Shown in pieces: positions 6,628 to 15,080 of a DNA stretch of 17,880 nucleotides (the first letter of the stretch is position 1; every line of letters begins with the position of its first letter). The DNA comes from an uncultured Porphyromonadaceae bacterium (GTDB lineage: Bacteria > Bacteroidota > Bacteroidia > Bacteroidales > Muribaculaceae), in contig CABUIC010000038.1 in assembly GCA_902491515.1 (NCBI GenBank), positions 1 to 17,880 on the forward strand, in the 5' to 3' direction. Under the pieces are notes generated by a model. That model did not search any database. It saw only the letters and a program-made list of their open reading frames with translations, and was not told where the DNA came from. Position numbers and translations under genes: made by a program.

Positions 6628-6659
6628 CTTGCAGAAGTCGGTTTTTATTCGTACCTTTG
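6628..6659 (+). promoter_or_regulatory. Bacteroidetes promoter for dnaE
   Basis: CTTG (6628-6631, close to the -33 TTTG) is followed after 20 nt by TACCTTTG (6652-6659), an exact TAnnTTTG -7 box. The dnaE ATG at 6689 lies 29 nt downstream. This also argues against the longer open frame starting at 6629, which would begin inside the promoter. Confidence 0.65.
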
Positions 6660-6688
6660 AACTCATTTCCGCTCTCCAGCAATACACC

Positions 6689-9600
6689 ATGTCCGACTTC
6701 GTTCACCTTCACGTACATACGCAGTACTCCCTCCTCGACGGGCAGGCTTCCGTGGAAGACCTCGTCGACAAGGCCATCGCCGACCCCGGCATGCCCGCGC
6801 TCGCCATCACCGACCACGGCGACATGTTCGGCATCAAGGAGTTCTTCAACTACATCTCCAAGAAAAACGGCGGCACCAAAAAGGCCGTCAAGGCCGCCGA
6901 GGCCACCCTGGCCGAGGCCCGCGAGGCCGGCGACGCAGAAAAGGCCGCCGAGGCCGAGGCCGAAATCGCCGCCCTGCGCAAGAAATACGTCAAGCCCATC
7001 TTCGGATGCGAAGTGTACGTGGCCCTCGAGGACCTCCACACTCACGTCGACAAGAAAGACACGGGGCGCCACCTCATCGTCCTCGCAAAGAACCGCACCG
7101 GCTACAAGAACCTCATCAAGGTAGTCTCCAAGGCCTGGACCGAGGGCTTCTACTCCCACCCCCGAACCGACAAGAAGGAGCTCGCCGCCCACCGCGAGGG
7201 CCTCATCATATGCTCCGCCTGCCTCGGCGGCGAGATTCCCCGCCTCCTGCAGGCCGGGCTCGACGACGAGGCCGACCGCGCCGTGGCATGGTGGAAAGAG
7301 ACCTTCGGCGACGACTACTACATCGAGCTCCAGCGCCACAAGGCCACAGTGCCCCGCGCGAACCACCAGACCTACGAAATCCAGAAGGCCATCGAGCCCA
7401 AGCTCATAGCCCTCGCCCGCAAGCACGGCGTCAAAATCATCGCCTCCAACGACTCCCACTTCGTCAACGAGTCCGACGCCGAGGCCCACGACCGCCTCAT
7501 CTGCCTGGCCACCAACAAGTACCTCGCCGACGAGAACCGCATGCTCTACACCAAGCAGGAATGGCTCAAGTCGTCCGACGAGATGTCGGCCCTCTTCGCT
7601 GACCTCCCCGAAGCCCTCGAGAACACCCTCGAGATTGCCGGCAAGGTCGAGGAATACGACATCGACCACGCCCCGATCATGCCCAACTTCGCCATCCCCG
7701 AGAGCTTCGGCACCGAGGCCGAGTACCGCGAGCGCCTCACCGAGGAGGACCTCTTCAACGAGTTCACCCGCGACGAGCACGGCAACGTGGTCCTCTCTCA
7801 GGAAGACGCCGAGGCGAAAATCAAGAAACTCGGAGGCTACGAGAAGCTCTACCGCATCAAGTTCGAGGCCGACTATCTCCGCAAAATCACCTACGAGGGC
7901 GCCGCGCGGCGCTACCCCGACCTCACCCCCGAAATCCGCGAGCGCATCGACTTCGAGCTCCACATCATGAAGACCATGGGCTTCCCCGGCTACTTCCTCA
8001 TCGTCGAGGACTTCATCCGCGTGGGACGCCACGAGCTCGGCGTGTCCATCGGCCCGGGGCGTGGCTCCGCCGCCGGGTCGGTCGTGGCCTACTGTCTGGG
8101 TATCACCCAAATCGACCCCCTCAAGTACGACCTCCTCTTCGAGCGCTTCCTCAACCCCGACCGTATCTCCCTCCCCGATATCGACATCGACTTCGACGAC
8201 GACGGCCGCGAGGACGTCCTAAACTACGTCACCCGCCGCTACGGCGAGGCAAACGTGGCACACATCATCACCTACGGCACAATGGCGGCGAAATCCGCCA
8301 TCAAGGACGTGGCCCGCGTCTGCCAGCTCCCCCTCCCGGAGAGCAACCGCCTCGCCAAGCTCATCCCGGCCCACATGCCCGTGGTCAACGGCAAGGAGCT
8401 CAAGCCCACGCTCAAGAACTGCTACGAATACCTCGACGACTTCAAGCGCGAACTCAACGGCCCCGACCGCCTCGTCCGCGAGACCCTCGAATACGCCCGC
8501 CAGCTCGAAGGCAACGTCCGCAACGTCGGCGTCCACGCCTGCGGCGTCATCATCTGCCGCGACGACATAACCGACTGGGTGCCTGTCAGCACAGCCACCG
8601 ACAAGAAAGACGGAAAAATCCTCGTAACTCAGTACGAGGGCCGCGTCATCGAGGAAACCGGACTAATCAAAATGGACTTCCTCGGCCTCAAGACCCTCTC
8701 CATCATCAAGGAAGCCCTCGCGAACATCCGCCACACACGCGGCTTCGACCTCGACATCGACTCCATCCCCATCGACGACAAGAAAACATACGAACTCTAC
8801 GGACGCGGGCAGACAATCGCCACCTTCCAGTTCGAGTCGCCGGGCATGCAGAAGTATCTCCGCGAGCTCCAGCCCACTGTCTTCGAGGACCTTATCGCCA
8901 TGAACGCCCTCTACCGCCCGGGCCCCATGGACTACATCCCCGACTTCATCGCCCGAAAGCTCGGCCGCGAGCCCATCGTCTACGACATCCCCGAGATGGA
9001 GAAGTACCTCAAGGACACCTACGGCGTCACCGTCTATCAGGAGCAGGTCATGCTCCTCTCCCGCCTCCTGGCCAACTTCACCCGAGGCGAGAGCGACACC
9101 CTCCGCAAGGCAATGGGTAAAAAGCTCATCGACAAGATGAACCACCTCAAGGGCAAATTCCTCGAAGGCGGTCAGGCCAACGGCCACAAGAAGGAAGTCC
9201 TCGAGAAAATCTGGGCCGACTGGGAGAAATTCGCCTCCTACGCCTTCAACAAGTCTCACGCCACCTGCTACTCCTGGGTCGCATACCAGACAGCCTACCT
9301 CAAGGCCAACTACCCCTCCGAGTACATGGCCGCCGTCCTCTCCCGCAACCTCTCGGACATCGCCAAGGTGTCCTTCTACATGGACGAATGCAAGTCCATG
9401 AAAATAAACGTCAAGGGCCCCGACATCAACGAATCCTTCGCCAACTTCTCCGTCAACGCCCGCGGCGACATCCGCTTCGGTCTCTCCGCAATCAAGGGCG
9501 TGGGCGGCAACGTCGTGGCCTCCATCCTCGAGGCCCGCGAGAAAGGCGGAGCCTTCAAGGACATCTACGACTTCGTCGAGCGCGTCCCCGCCGGCACCAT

Positions 9601-10507
9601 CAACCGCCGCGTATTCGAGGCCCTCGTCAAGGCCGGAGCCTTCGACTGCTTCGAGCAGTACCGCCGCGAAGACCTCGTATCCGAAATCGACCGCCGCGGC
9701 GAGACAGCCTCCGAGCTCATCCTCCGCTACGGCGCCCAGTATCAGAACGCCATGCGCCAGCAGGAAGCCAGCCTCTTCGGCTTCGACGACGACGACCTCC
9801 GCCTCGCCGCCCGGCCTCAGATTCCGCGCGCACCCCGCTGGACCGACATCATGCGCCTCGACCAGGAGAAGGAGCTCGTCGGAATGTACCTCTCCGCCCA
9901 TCCACTCGACCCCTACTTCATCGAGCTGACTTACGGAATGTCGCGCACCCTCGCCGAGAAAAACGAGGCCCCCGGCCGCCCCGGGCAGACCGCCTCCTTC
10001 GCCGGAATGGTCACCGCGCGCGATTCCCGCGTCCTCGCCTCCGGAATGGAGATGCAGATAATAAAGTTCGAAGACTTCTCCGGCTCCTCCGACTTCACCC
10101 TCGTCGGCAAGATGATTCCGCAGCTCGGCCACCTCTGCGAGCCCGGCCGCGCCATATACGTCACCGGAAAGTACAAGACAGCCAAGGACGGCACAGTCCG
10201 CTTCTACGTCGAGACAATCCAGAACCTCGACGACCTCAAGGGCCACCTCGTCTCCGCCCTCACCGTCCAGCTCTCCGTGAACTCTCTCAACGACGGACTT
10301 GTTGAACTCCTTGAGGAGCACCGCGCCCCCGCGCGAATCCCCGACGGCGAGGACCCCGGCATCGACCTCAACTTCCGCCTCTTCGACCCCGACATCAACC
10401 GCGGCGTCACCCTCCACTCCAACATCCGCGTGCGCCCGACCAAACAGCTCTTCAACCAGCTCAACGACCTCGGCGCCGAATTCCGCGTCGAACGCGTCCG
10501 CGGTTAG
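6689..10507 (+). CDS. dnaE: DNA polymerase III alpha subunit
   Basis: DnaE is the replicative DNA polymerase catalytic subunit. The ATG at 6689 gives 1272 residues beginning MSDFVHLHVHTQYSLLDG, the N-terminal PHP domain, followed by ITDHGDMFGIKEFF. Residues about 60-100 are a Lys/Ala/Glu-rich, probably helical insertion within the PHP domain. The polymerase palm has GPGRGSAAGSVVAYCLGIT and PDIDIDFDDDGR with Asp497 and Asp499, and the third catalytic Asp is Asp663 in IKMDFLGLKT. Later come the fingers region (TFQFESPGMQKYLREL, NALYRPGPMDYIP, YAFNKSHATCYSWVAYQTAYLK), the helix-hairpin-helix FGLSAIKGVGGN, and an OB-fold region (ASFAGMVTA to DFTLVG). The length and motif order fit the Bacteroidetes DnaE type. 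A dedicated promoter lies just upstream, and trxA follows 50 nt after the stop. Confidence 0.97.
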   Translation: MSDFVHLHVHTQYSLLDGQASVEDLVDKAIADPGMPALAITDHGDMFGIKEFFNYISKKNGGTKKAVKAAEATLAEAREAGDAEKAAEAEAEIAALRKKYVKPIFGCEVYVALEDLHTHVDKKDTGRHLIVLAKNRTGYKNLIKVVSKAWTEGFYSHPRTDKKELAAHREGLIICSACLGGEIPRLLQAGLDDEADRAVAWWKETFGDDYYIELQRHKATVPRANHQTYEIQKAIEPKLIALARKHGVKIIASNDSHFVNESDAEAHDRLICLATNKYLADENRMLYTKQEWLKSSDEMSALFADLPEALENTLEIAGKVEEYDIDHAPIMPNFAIPESFGTEAEYRERLTEEDLFNEFTRDEHGNVVLSQEDAEAKIKKLGGYEKLYRIKFEADYLRKITYEGAARRYPDLTPEIRERIDFELHIMKTMGFPGYFLIVEDFIRVGRHELGVSIGPGRGSAAGSVVAYCLGITQIDPLKYDLLFERFLNPDRISLPDIDIDFDDDGREDVLNYVTRRYGEANVAHIITYGTMAAKSAIKDVARVCQLPLPESNRLAKLIPAHMPVVNGKELKPTLKNCYEYLDDFKRELNGPDRLVRETLEYARQLEGNVRNVGVHACGVIICRDDITDWVPVSTATDKKDGKILVTQYEGRVIEETGLIKMDFLGLKTLSIIKEALANIRHTRGFDLDIDSIPIDDKKTYELYGRGQTIATFQFESPGMQKYLRELQPTVFEDLIAMNALYRPGPMDYIPDFIARKLGREPIVYDIPEMEKYLKDTYGVTVYQEQVMLLSRLLANFTRGESDTLRKAMGKKLIDKMNHLKGKFLEGGQANGHKKEVLEKIWADWEKFASYAFNKSHATCYSWVAYQTAYLKANYPSEYMAAVLSRNLSDIAKVSFYMDECKSMKINVKGPDINESFANFSVNARGDIRFGLSAIKGVGGNVVASILEAREKGGAFKDIYDFVERVPAGTINRRVFEALVKAGAFDCFEQYRREDLVSEIDRRGETASELILRYGAQYQNAMRQQEASLFGFDDDDLRLAARPQIPRAPRWTDIMRLDQEKELVGMYLSAHPLDPYFIELTYGMSRTLAEKNEAPGRPGQTASFAGMVTARDSRVLASGMEMQIIKFEDFSGSSDFTLVGKMIPQLGHLCEPGRAIYVTGKYKTAKDGTVRFYVETIQNLDDLKGHLVSALTVQLSVNSLNDGLVELLEEHRAPARIPDGEDPGIDLNFRLFDPDINRGVTLHSNIRVRPTKQLFNQLNDLGAEFRVERVRG

Positions 10508-10557
10508 CCTGAATTACTCCTTATTATATATAACAACCTAAAAACAGAACCCCGACA

Positions 10558-10881
10558 ATGGCAAAGACATTCACCGACGCCGACATCAAGGACATCATCG
10601 CCTCCGGCCGACCCGTCATCGTAGACTTCTGGGCCACCTGGTGCGGCCCCTGCAAGGCCCTCGGCCCCACAATAGACAAGCTCGCCGAAGAGTACGCCGA
10701 CAAAGTAATAATCGGAAAATACAACATCGACGACGAGAGCGACTTCGCCGCCGAGTGCCGCGTCCGCAGCATCCCCACCCTCCTCTTCTTCAAGGACGGC
10801 AAGCAGACCGACATCCGTTCCGTAGGCCTCGTCTCCGAAGACCTCCTCCGCACCCGCATCGAAGAGCTCCTCGCCCTCTGA
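10558..10881 (+). CDS. trxA: Thioredoxin
   Basis: This is a 107-residue cytoplasmic thiol-disulfide reductant with no signal peptide. The active site is WATWCGPCK with Cys29 and Cys32, and the cis-Pro loop is RSIPTLLFF (Pro73), both in their usual places. VDFWA precedes the active site as in classic TrxA. The ATG at 10558 follows dnaE by 50 nt, and I see no TAnnTTTG box in that gap, so read-through from dnaE is likely. A strong terminator lies about 54 nt past the stop. Length and motifs are standard. Confidence 0.95.
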   Translation: MAKTFTDADIKDIIASGRPVIVDFWATWCGPCKALGPTIDKLAEEYADKVIIGKYNIDDESDFAAECRVRSIPTLLFFKDGKQTDIRSVGLVSEDLLRTRIEELLAL

Positions 10882-10889
10882 TACGGAGC

Positions 10890-10906
10890 GGCGGCTTCCA
10901 GCCGCC
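10890..10906 (+). repeat. Short GC-rich hairpin after trxA
   Basis: GGCGGC (10890-10895) pairs with GCCGCC (10901-10906) around a TTCCA loop, starting 8 nt past the trxA stop. No T-run follows. It may protect the 3' end or be a dispersed repeat. Confidence 0.5.
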
Positions 10907-10925
10907 TTCGCCAACGTAAATTATT

Positions 10926-10962
10926 GAATTGTAGGGACGCACGGCTCGTGCGTCCTTTTTTT
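10926..10962 (+). terminator. Intrinsic terminator of dnaE-trxA, also a dispersed REP-like palindrome (copy 1)
   Basis: GGACGCACG (10935-10943) and CGTGCGTCC (10947-10955) form a perfect 9-bp stem with a 3-nt loop. Seven T residues follow (10956-10962), a textbook rho-independent terminator for the plus strand. The 32-nt unit from 10926 recurs at 17635-17666 with two differences, so it is probably a genome-wide repeat that serves as a terminator here. The convergent gene on the minus strand ends at 10995. Confidence 0.85.
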
Positions 10963-10994
10963 AGCGTCAAAGCCCGGCAGCCCGACAACGTATT

Positions 10995-11651
10995 TCAAAC
11001 CAGCCCGTTCCCGGCCTTGATGATGCCGATAAGGATAGGCTTGATACCCCCGACGAAGCACTCCACCGCTATCACCATCAGTATCAGCCCCATAAGCCTC
11101 ATCATTACATTGTTGCCCGTCTCGCCGAGGATAGGCACAATCTTCGTCGAGGCCCGGAGTATCAGATACCCGAGCACATATATAAAGAGAATACTCCCCA
11201 CAACCACAGCCGTCATCACCCAGTTCTGAGCCTGGTCCATGAGCATGATGCCGTTGGCTATCGCTCCAGGGCCGCAGAGCATCGGGATTGCCAGAGGCGT
11301 CACCGTGATATTGTTCGCATAGGTCTGCTCCTCCTCCTTCGACATCTTCGTGCTCGTATACTGGGCGTTGAGCATGTCGAACCCGATTTTCAGGATGATG
11401 ATGCCCGCCGCGATGCGGAAGCCGTTGGTGCTGATGCCGAAAACGGTGAATATCACCTGGCCGCAGAACGTGAAGCCCAGCAGTATCACCGTGGCGATGA
11501 ACACCGCGCGCTTCAGTATGGCCTTGCGCTGTGTGTCGTCCATTCCCTTCGTCATCGAAAGGAACACAGGCATCGTGCCGAGCGGATTCGTCAGGGAGAA
11601 AAACGACGTCAGGCAGATAAAGAGAAAAGGCAGGAAATTGTCGTCGATCAT
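10995..11651 (-). CDS. MarC-family integral membrane protein
   Basis: This 218-residue, very hydrophobic protein should have six membrane helices. NPLGTMPVFLSMTKGM near residue 22 and TPLAIPMLCGPGAIANGIML in the middle are the two repeat signatures of the MarC/UPF0056 family. A charged cytoplasmic stretch (STKMSKEEEQTYANN) separates the halves. The ATG is at 11649-11651 and the TGA at 10995-10997. The family was once linked to multiple antibiotic resistance, but the role is unproven and the substrate unknown. It is divergent from the ABC exporter genes, with 98 bp between the starts. It has its own -7 box and no operon partners. Confidence 0.9.
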   Translation of the reverse strand: MIDDNFLPFLFICLTSFFSLTNPLGTMPVFLSMTKGMDDTQRKAILKRAVFIATVILLGFTFCGQVIFTVFGISTNGFRIAAGIIILKIGFDMLNAQYTSTKMSKEEEQTYANNITVTPLAIPMLCGPGAIANGIMLMDQAQNWVMTAVVVGSILFIYVLGYLILRASTKIVPILGETGNNVMMRLMGLILMVIAVECFVGGIKPILIGIIKAGNGLV

Positions 11652-11683
11652 GGCGCTCTCGGAGGGGGATTGGTTTTCGCCCG

Positions 11684-11691
11684 CAAAGTTA
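11684..11691 (-). promoter_or_regulatory. Bacteroidetes -7 box (TAACTTTG) for the MarC-family gene
   Basis: Read on the minus strand, these bases are TAACTTTG, an exact TAnnTTTG match, 32 nt before the ATG. I see no clear -33 TTTG at the expected distance. The remainder of the divergent gap up to 11749 must also hold the ABC gene promoter, for which I find no good box. Confidence 0.55.
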
Positions 11692-11749
11692 GCAAAAAAA
11701 ATTCCTCCCCGATGTAATTTTTCCGCCTTTTTTTGCGTCTTATAGGCAT

Positions 11750-12682
11750 ATGGAAAATATACTTATCGCTGAAAACATCACAAAGGACTTCACGGGCCAC
11801 CGCGCCCTCGATTCCGTATCCCTCGCCGTACCCCGCGGAAAGGTCTACGGCCTCCTCGGCCCCAACGGCGCCGGTAAGACCACCCTCATCCGCATAATCA
11901 ACCACATCACCGCCCCCGACCGCGGAACCGTGACCTTCGACGGCCATACCCTCACCGCCGCCGACACCGCCTGCATCGGATACCTCCCCGAGGAGCGCGG
12001 CCTCTACAAGAAAATGAAGGTCGGCGACCAGGCCCTCTTCTTCGCGCGCCTCAAGGGCCTCTCCTCCTCCGAGGCCACCGCGCGTCTCAAGCAGTGGTTC
12101 GAGCGCCTCGAAATCTCCGACTGGTGGGACAAGAAAGTCGAGGAACTCTCCAAGGGCATGGCCCAGAAAGTGCAGTTCATCGTCACGGTCCTCCACCGCC
12201 CAAAACTCCTCATCTTCGACGAGCCCTTCTCCGGCTTCGACCCCATCAACGCCGGAGTCCTCAAGCGCGAAATCCTCCGCCTCCGCGACGAAGGCGCCAC
12301 CGTGATTTTCTCCACCCACAACATGGCTTCCGTCGAGGAGCTCTGCGAGAACATAACCCTCATCAACCGATCCCGCGACATCCTCTCCGGCCCCGTCGCC
12401 GAAATCCGCGAGCGCTTCTCCGACAATTCCTACCGCCTCGCATACCTCGGCTCCCCCGACGCCCTCGCCGCCGCTGCCGAATCCGTGGGAGCCGGCCTCG
12501 AGCCCGGAGCCATCGACCCCCTCGGCAACGCCACCGCAACCCTCCGCCTCCCGGCCCCCGACGCCGTCCGCCCCGTTCTCGCGGCCGTAAACGCCGCCGT
12601 CGACATCCGCGAGTTCTCCCCCCGCATCGCCTCGATGGACGACATCTTCGTCCGCGCCGTCCGCGAAGCAAACCAGGGATAA
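11750..12682 (+). CDS. ABC exporter ATP-binding protein (NatA-like, ABC-2 type)
   Basis: This 310-residue ATPase should power the permease encoded next. Visible motifs are Walker A GPNGAGKT (37-44), the Q-loop position as YLPEERG (Glu where Gln is usual, as often seen in this subfamily), the ABC signature LSKGM (133-137), Walker B LLIFDEP (153-159) and the H-loop STH (His190). A C-terminal domain of about 85 residues after the ATPase core fits the DUF4162-type extension of NatA and related exporters. Related proteins are often annotated as sodium-efflux or drug ABC ATPases, but the substrate cannot be read from sequence. The start ATG follows directly after CAT in the gap with the MarC gene. 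The permease starts 90 nt later, beyond an AT-rich repeat block. Confidence 0.92.
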   Translation: MENILIAENITKDFTGHRALDSVSLAVPRGKVYGLLGPNGAGKTTLIRIINHITAPDRGTVTFDGHTLTAADTACIGYLPEERGLYKKMKVGDQALFFARLKGLSSSEATARLKQWFERLEISDWWDKKVEELSKGMAQKVQFIVTVLHRPKLLIFDEPFSGFDPINAGVLKREILRLRDEGATVIFSTHNMASVEELCENITLINRSRDILSGPVAEIRERFSDNSYRLAYLGSPDALAAAAESVGAGLEPGAIDPLGNATATLRLPAPDAVRPVLAAVNAAVDIREFSPRIASMDDIFVRAVREANQG

Positions 12683-12700
12683 ATATAATCTGAGAAAGAA

Positions 12701-12766
12701 TAACTTAGCTAAATAAGCTAACTTAGCTAAAAATCTCTAAATTCTAAACTCTAAATTCTAAATTCC
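12701..12766 (+). repeat. AT-rich tandem repeat block between the ABC ATPase and permease genes
   Basis: TAACTTAGCTAA occurs at 12701-12712 and 12719-12730, and TTAGCT/AGCTAA (12705-12721) can form a small hairpin. CTCTAAATTCTAAA then occurs at 12735-12748 and 12749-12762 with a period of 14. The block is far AT-richer than both flanking genes. Related sequence recurs at 14043-14065. Confidence 0.8.
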
Positions 12767-12772
12767 AAGAAA

Positions 12773-14032
12773 GTGTCCTCCGTCAGCCTCATAATCTCCC
12801 GCGAATACCTCGAGCGCGTCAAGCGCAAGAGCTTCATCATCACCACCATCCTCACTCCCCTCCTCATGCTCCTCCTCATGGCGGCCCCCACCCTCATAAT
12901 CCTCTTCTCCAGCCCCGAGGAGCGCAAAATCGCCGTCATCGACGACTCCGGCCTCATTGCCCCCTACCTCCGGAGCACCGACGAGCTCAAGTTCGTGAAC
13001 TTCACCCAGCCCCTCGACTCAGCCCGCGCCGACCAGGACTTCGAGGCTATCCTCGTCCTCGACGCCGACATCGTCAGCCAGAAAAAACCCGCCGCCACCC
13101 TCTACACCCGCGGCGCATCCTCCATGATGACCGAGCAGCTCCTCTCCGAACAGATCGAGAAAGCCATCGAGGACCGGCGCATCCGCGCATACGACATCGA
13201 GAACCTCCGCCAGATTCTCGACGAGGTCCAGACCTCCCTCACCCTCTCCACAATCCGCATCGACAAGGACTCCGACTCCGAGACCTCCTCAATGCTCTCA
13301 TACATCATGGGACTCGTAATGGACATGATGCTCTATATGTTCATCCTCATCTACGGCCAGATGGTCATGACCTCGATCATCGAGGAGAAGAACAACCGCG
13401 TACTCGAACTCGTCGTCTCCTCCGTCAACCCCACAGCCCTCATGCTCGGAAAGATTGTCGGCGTCGGTCTCGTAGCCATAACCCAGATTGTTATCTGGGG
13501 CGTACTCCTCGCCATTGCCTCCGCATGGGCCCTCCCTGCCCTCTCCACCGTCGCCGCCACTGCCGGCGACCCCGAGCTCACAGCCGTGATGTCCCAGCTC
13601 GGCGACCCCGCATGGCTCGCCTCGCTCTTCGGATGGCTCCTTCTCTTCTTCATCGGCGGATACCTCTTCTACTCAGCCATATGGGCCGCGATAGGCTCCT
13701 CCGTCGACAACATCCAGGACGCTTCCCAGCTTTCGTCCATCGCCACTGTCCCCGTCATCATCGGCATCGTCTGCTCCATGTCCATCATCCAGGACCCCGA
13801 GTCCTCGATGGCCGTATGGGTGTCCATGATTCCCTTCACATCCCCCATGGCGATGATGAGCCGCCTCCCCTTCGGCGTACCCCTCTGGCAGACCCTCACA
13901 TCCCTCGTAATCCTCTACGCCTCCTTCCTCGCCCTGATATGGCTCGCCGCCAAAATCTACCGCGTCGGTATTTTCATGTACGGCAAGAAACCCACCTTCG
14001 CCGACCTCATCCGCTGGGCAAGATACAAGTAA
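12773..14032 (+). CDS. ABC-2 type exporter permease (NatB-like), GTG start
   Basis: This 419-residue permease is the partner of the upstream ATPase. An in-frame TAA at 12752 leaves GTG at 12773 as the first usable start codon, giving MSSVSLIISREYLERVKRKSF, a typical NatB-like cytoplasmic start. One N-terminal helix (about residues 22-47) is followed by a long extracytoplasmic domain (about 50-180) and then a C-terminal helix cluster. The cluster starts near MLSYIMGLVMDMMLYMFILIYG and includes the coupling segment IEEKNNRVLELVVSSV and the conserved region MIPFTSPMAMMSRLP. This is the ABC-2 membrane family layout; the substrate is unknown. The gene is bordered on both sides by the same AT-rich repeat type. 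Confidence 0.9.
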   Translation: MSSVSLIISREYLERVKRKSFIITTILTPLLMLLLMAAPTLIILFSSPEERKIAVIDDSGLIAPYLRSTDELKFVNFTQPLDSARADQDFEAILVLDADIVSQKKPAATLYTRGASSMMTEQLLSEQIEKAIEDRRIRAYDIENLRQILDEVQTSLTLSTIRIDKDSDSETSSMLSYIMGLVMDMMLYMFILIYGQMVMTSIIEEKNNRVLELVVSSVNPTALMLGKIVGVGLVAITQIVIWGVLLAIASAWALPALSTVAATAGDPELTAVMSQLGDPAWLASLFGWLLLFFIGGYLFYSAIWAAIGSSVDNIQDASQLSSIATVPVIIGIVCSMSIIQDPESSMAVWVSMIPFTSPMAMMSRLPFGVPLWQTLTSLVILYASFLALIWLAAKIYRVGIFMYGKKPTFADLIRWARYK

Positions 14033-14042
14033 TAATTCTACA

Positions 14043-14065
14043 CTCTAAACTCTGAATTCTAAATT
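14043..14065 (+). repeat. Second copy of the AT-rich CTCTAAA/ATTCTAAATT repeat
   Basis: CTCTAAACTCTGAATTCTAAATT matches the block at 12735-12766 with about one change per unit. It lies 10 nt after the permease stop, so the permease gene sits between two copies. The pfkA -33-like TCTG (14051-14054) lies inside it. Confidence 0.7.
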
Positions 14066-14081
14066 AAAATTACTACCTTTG
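14051..14081 (+). promoter_or_regulatory. Bacteroidetes promoter for pfkA
   Basis: TCTG (14051-14054, one change from the -33 TTTG) is followed after 19 nt by TACCTTTG (14074-14081), an exact TAnnTTTG box. The ATG at 14100 is 18 nt downstream. This rules out the TTG-started longer frame at 14079, which would begin inside the -7 box. Confidence 0.6.
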
Positions 14082-14099
14082 CAAAAAACTTTTCCCACT

Positions 14100-15080
14100 A
14101 TGGCAGAAATCAAGTGCATCGGTATTCTCACCTCCGGAGGCGACGCCCCCGGCATGAACGCCGCTATCCGTGCAGTCACCCGCTCCGCTATCTTCAGCGG
14201 ACTCAAAGTCAAAGGAATATACCGCGGTTACCGCGGTCTCATCACCGACGAAATCGTTGACTTCAAGACCCAGAACGTCTCCAACATCATCCAGCAGGGC
14301 GGTACTATCCTCAAGACCGCCCGCTGCAAGGAATTCCAGACCCCCGAAGGCCGCCAGCTCGCCTACGACGTAATCCGCCGCCATGAAATCGACGCACTCG
14401 TCGTAATCGGCGGCGACGGCTCCCTCACGGGCGCACGTATCTTCGCAAACGAATTCAACTTCCCCATAATCGGCCTCCCCGGCACCATCGACAACGACCT
14501 CTACGGAACCGACACGACCATCGGCTACGACACCGCCCTCAACACCATAATGGAGTGCGTCGATAAAATCCGCGACACCGCCACATCCCACGAGCGACTC
14601 TTCTTCATCGAAGTCATGGGACGCGACGCCGGATTCCTCGCCCTCAACGGTGCCATCGCCTCTGGCGCCGAGGCCGCAATCATCCCCGAAATCTCCACCG
14701 AGGTCGACCAGCTCGCCGAACTCATCCAGAACGGCTTCCGCAAGAGCAAGAACTCCTCCATCGTCCTCGTTGCCGAAAGCCCCGTCACAGGCGGAGCCAT
14801 GGGCCTCGCCGAGCGCGTCAAGAACGAGTATCCCGGCTACGACGTCCGCGTATCAATCCTCGGACACCTCCAGCGCGGCGGATCCCCCACGGCCCACGAC
14901 CGCATCCTCGCCTCCCGCATGGGCGCAGCCGCAATCGACGCTCTCATGGAAGACCAGCGCAACGTAATGATAGGCATCAAGAACGACGAAATCGTCTACG
15001 TCCCCTTCACAAAAGCCATCAAAAACGACAAGCCCATCAACCGCGAACTCCTCAACACCCTCCGCCGCCTCTCAATCTAA
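14100..15080 (+). CDS. pfkA: ATP-dependent 6-phosphofructokinase
   Basis: PfkA phosphorylates fructose 6-phosphate to fructose 1,6-bisphosphate, the committed step of glycolysis, in the cytoplasm. The ATG at 14100 gives 326 residues, close to E. coli PfkA. Motifs are GILTSGGDAPGMNAAIR (8-24) for nucleotide binding, VVIGGDGS (101-108), PGTIDNDL (127-134) with catalytic Asp131, MGRDAGFL (173-180) and ILGHLQRGG for substrate and regulatory binding. Gly at position 107 and Gly at 128 (not Asp and Lys) mark the ATP-using rather than the pyrophosphate-using type. A promoter with an exact -7 box lies directly upstream. The secreted nuclease gene starts 65 nt after the stop, with only a weak hairpin (GGAGGG at 15092-15097, CCCTCC at 15117-15122) between them. 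Confidence 0.96.
   Translation: MAEIKCIGILTSGGDAPGMNAAIRAVTRSAIFSGLKVKGIYRGYRGLITDEIVDFKTQNVSNIIQQGGTILKTARCKEFQTPEGRQLAYDVIRRHEIDALVVIGGDGSLTGARIFANEFNFPIIGLPGTIDNDLYGTDTTIGYDTALNTIMECVDKIRDTATSHERLFFIEVMGRDAGFLALNGAIASGAEAAIIPEISTEVDQLAELIQNGFRKSKNSSIVLVAESPVTGGAMGLAERVKNEYPGYDVRVSILGHLQRGGSPTAHDRILASRMGAAAIDALMEDQRNVMIGIKNDEIVYVPFTKAIKNDKPINRELLNTLRRLSI

Noticed and set aside
6566..8110. 514-codon open frame on the minus strand opposite dnaE
   Set aside because: It is a codon-bias shadow of dnaE; low-complexity Gly/Val/Leu/Glu composition with no recognisable motif.
8663..10417. 584-codon open frame on the minus strand opposite dnaE
   Set aside because: Same kind of shadow, covering the catalytic and C-terminal regions of a certain gene.
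12701..12766. CRISPR-like array
   Set aside because: There are only two copies of each short unit, with no spacers of uniform length; it is a simple AT-rich tandem repeat.
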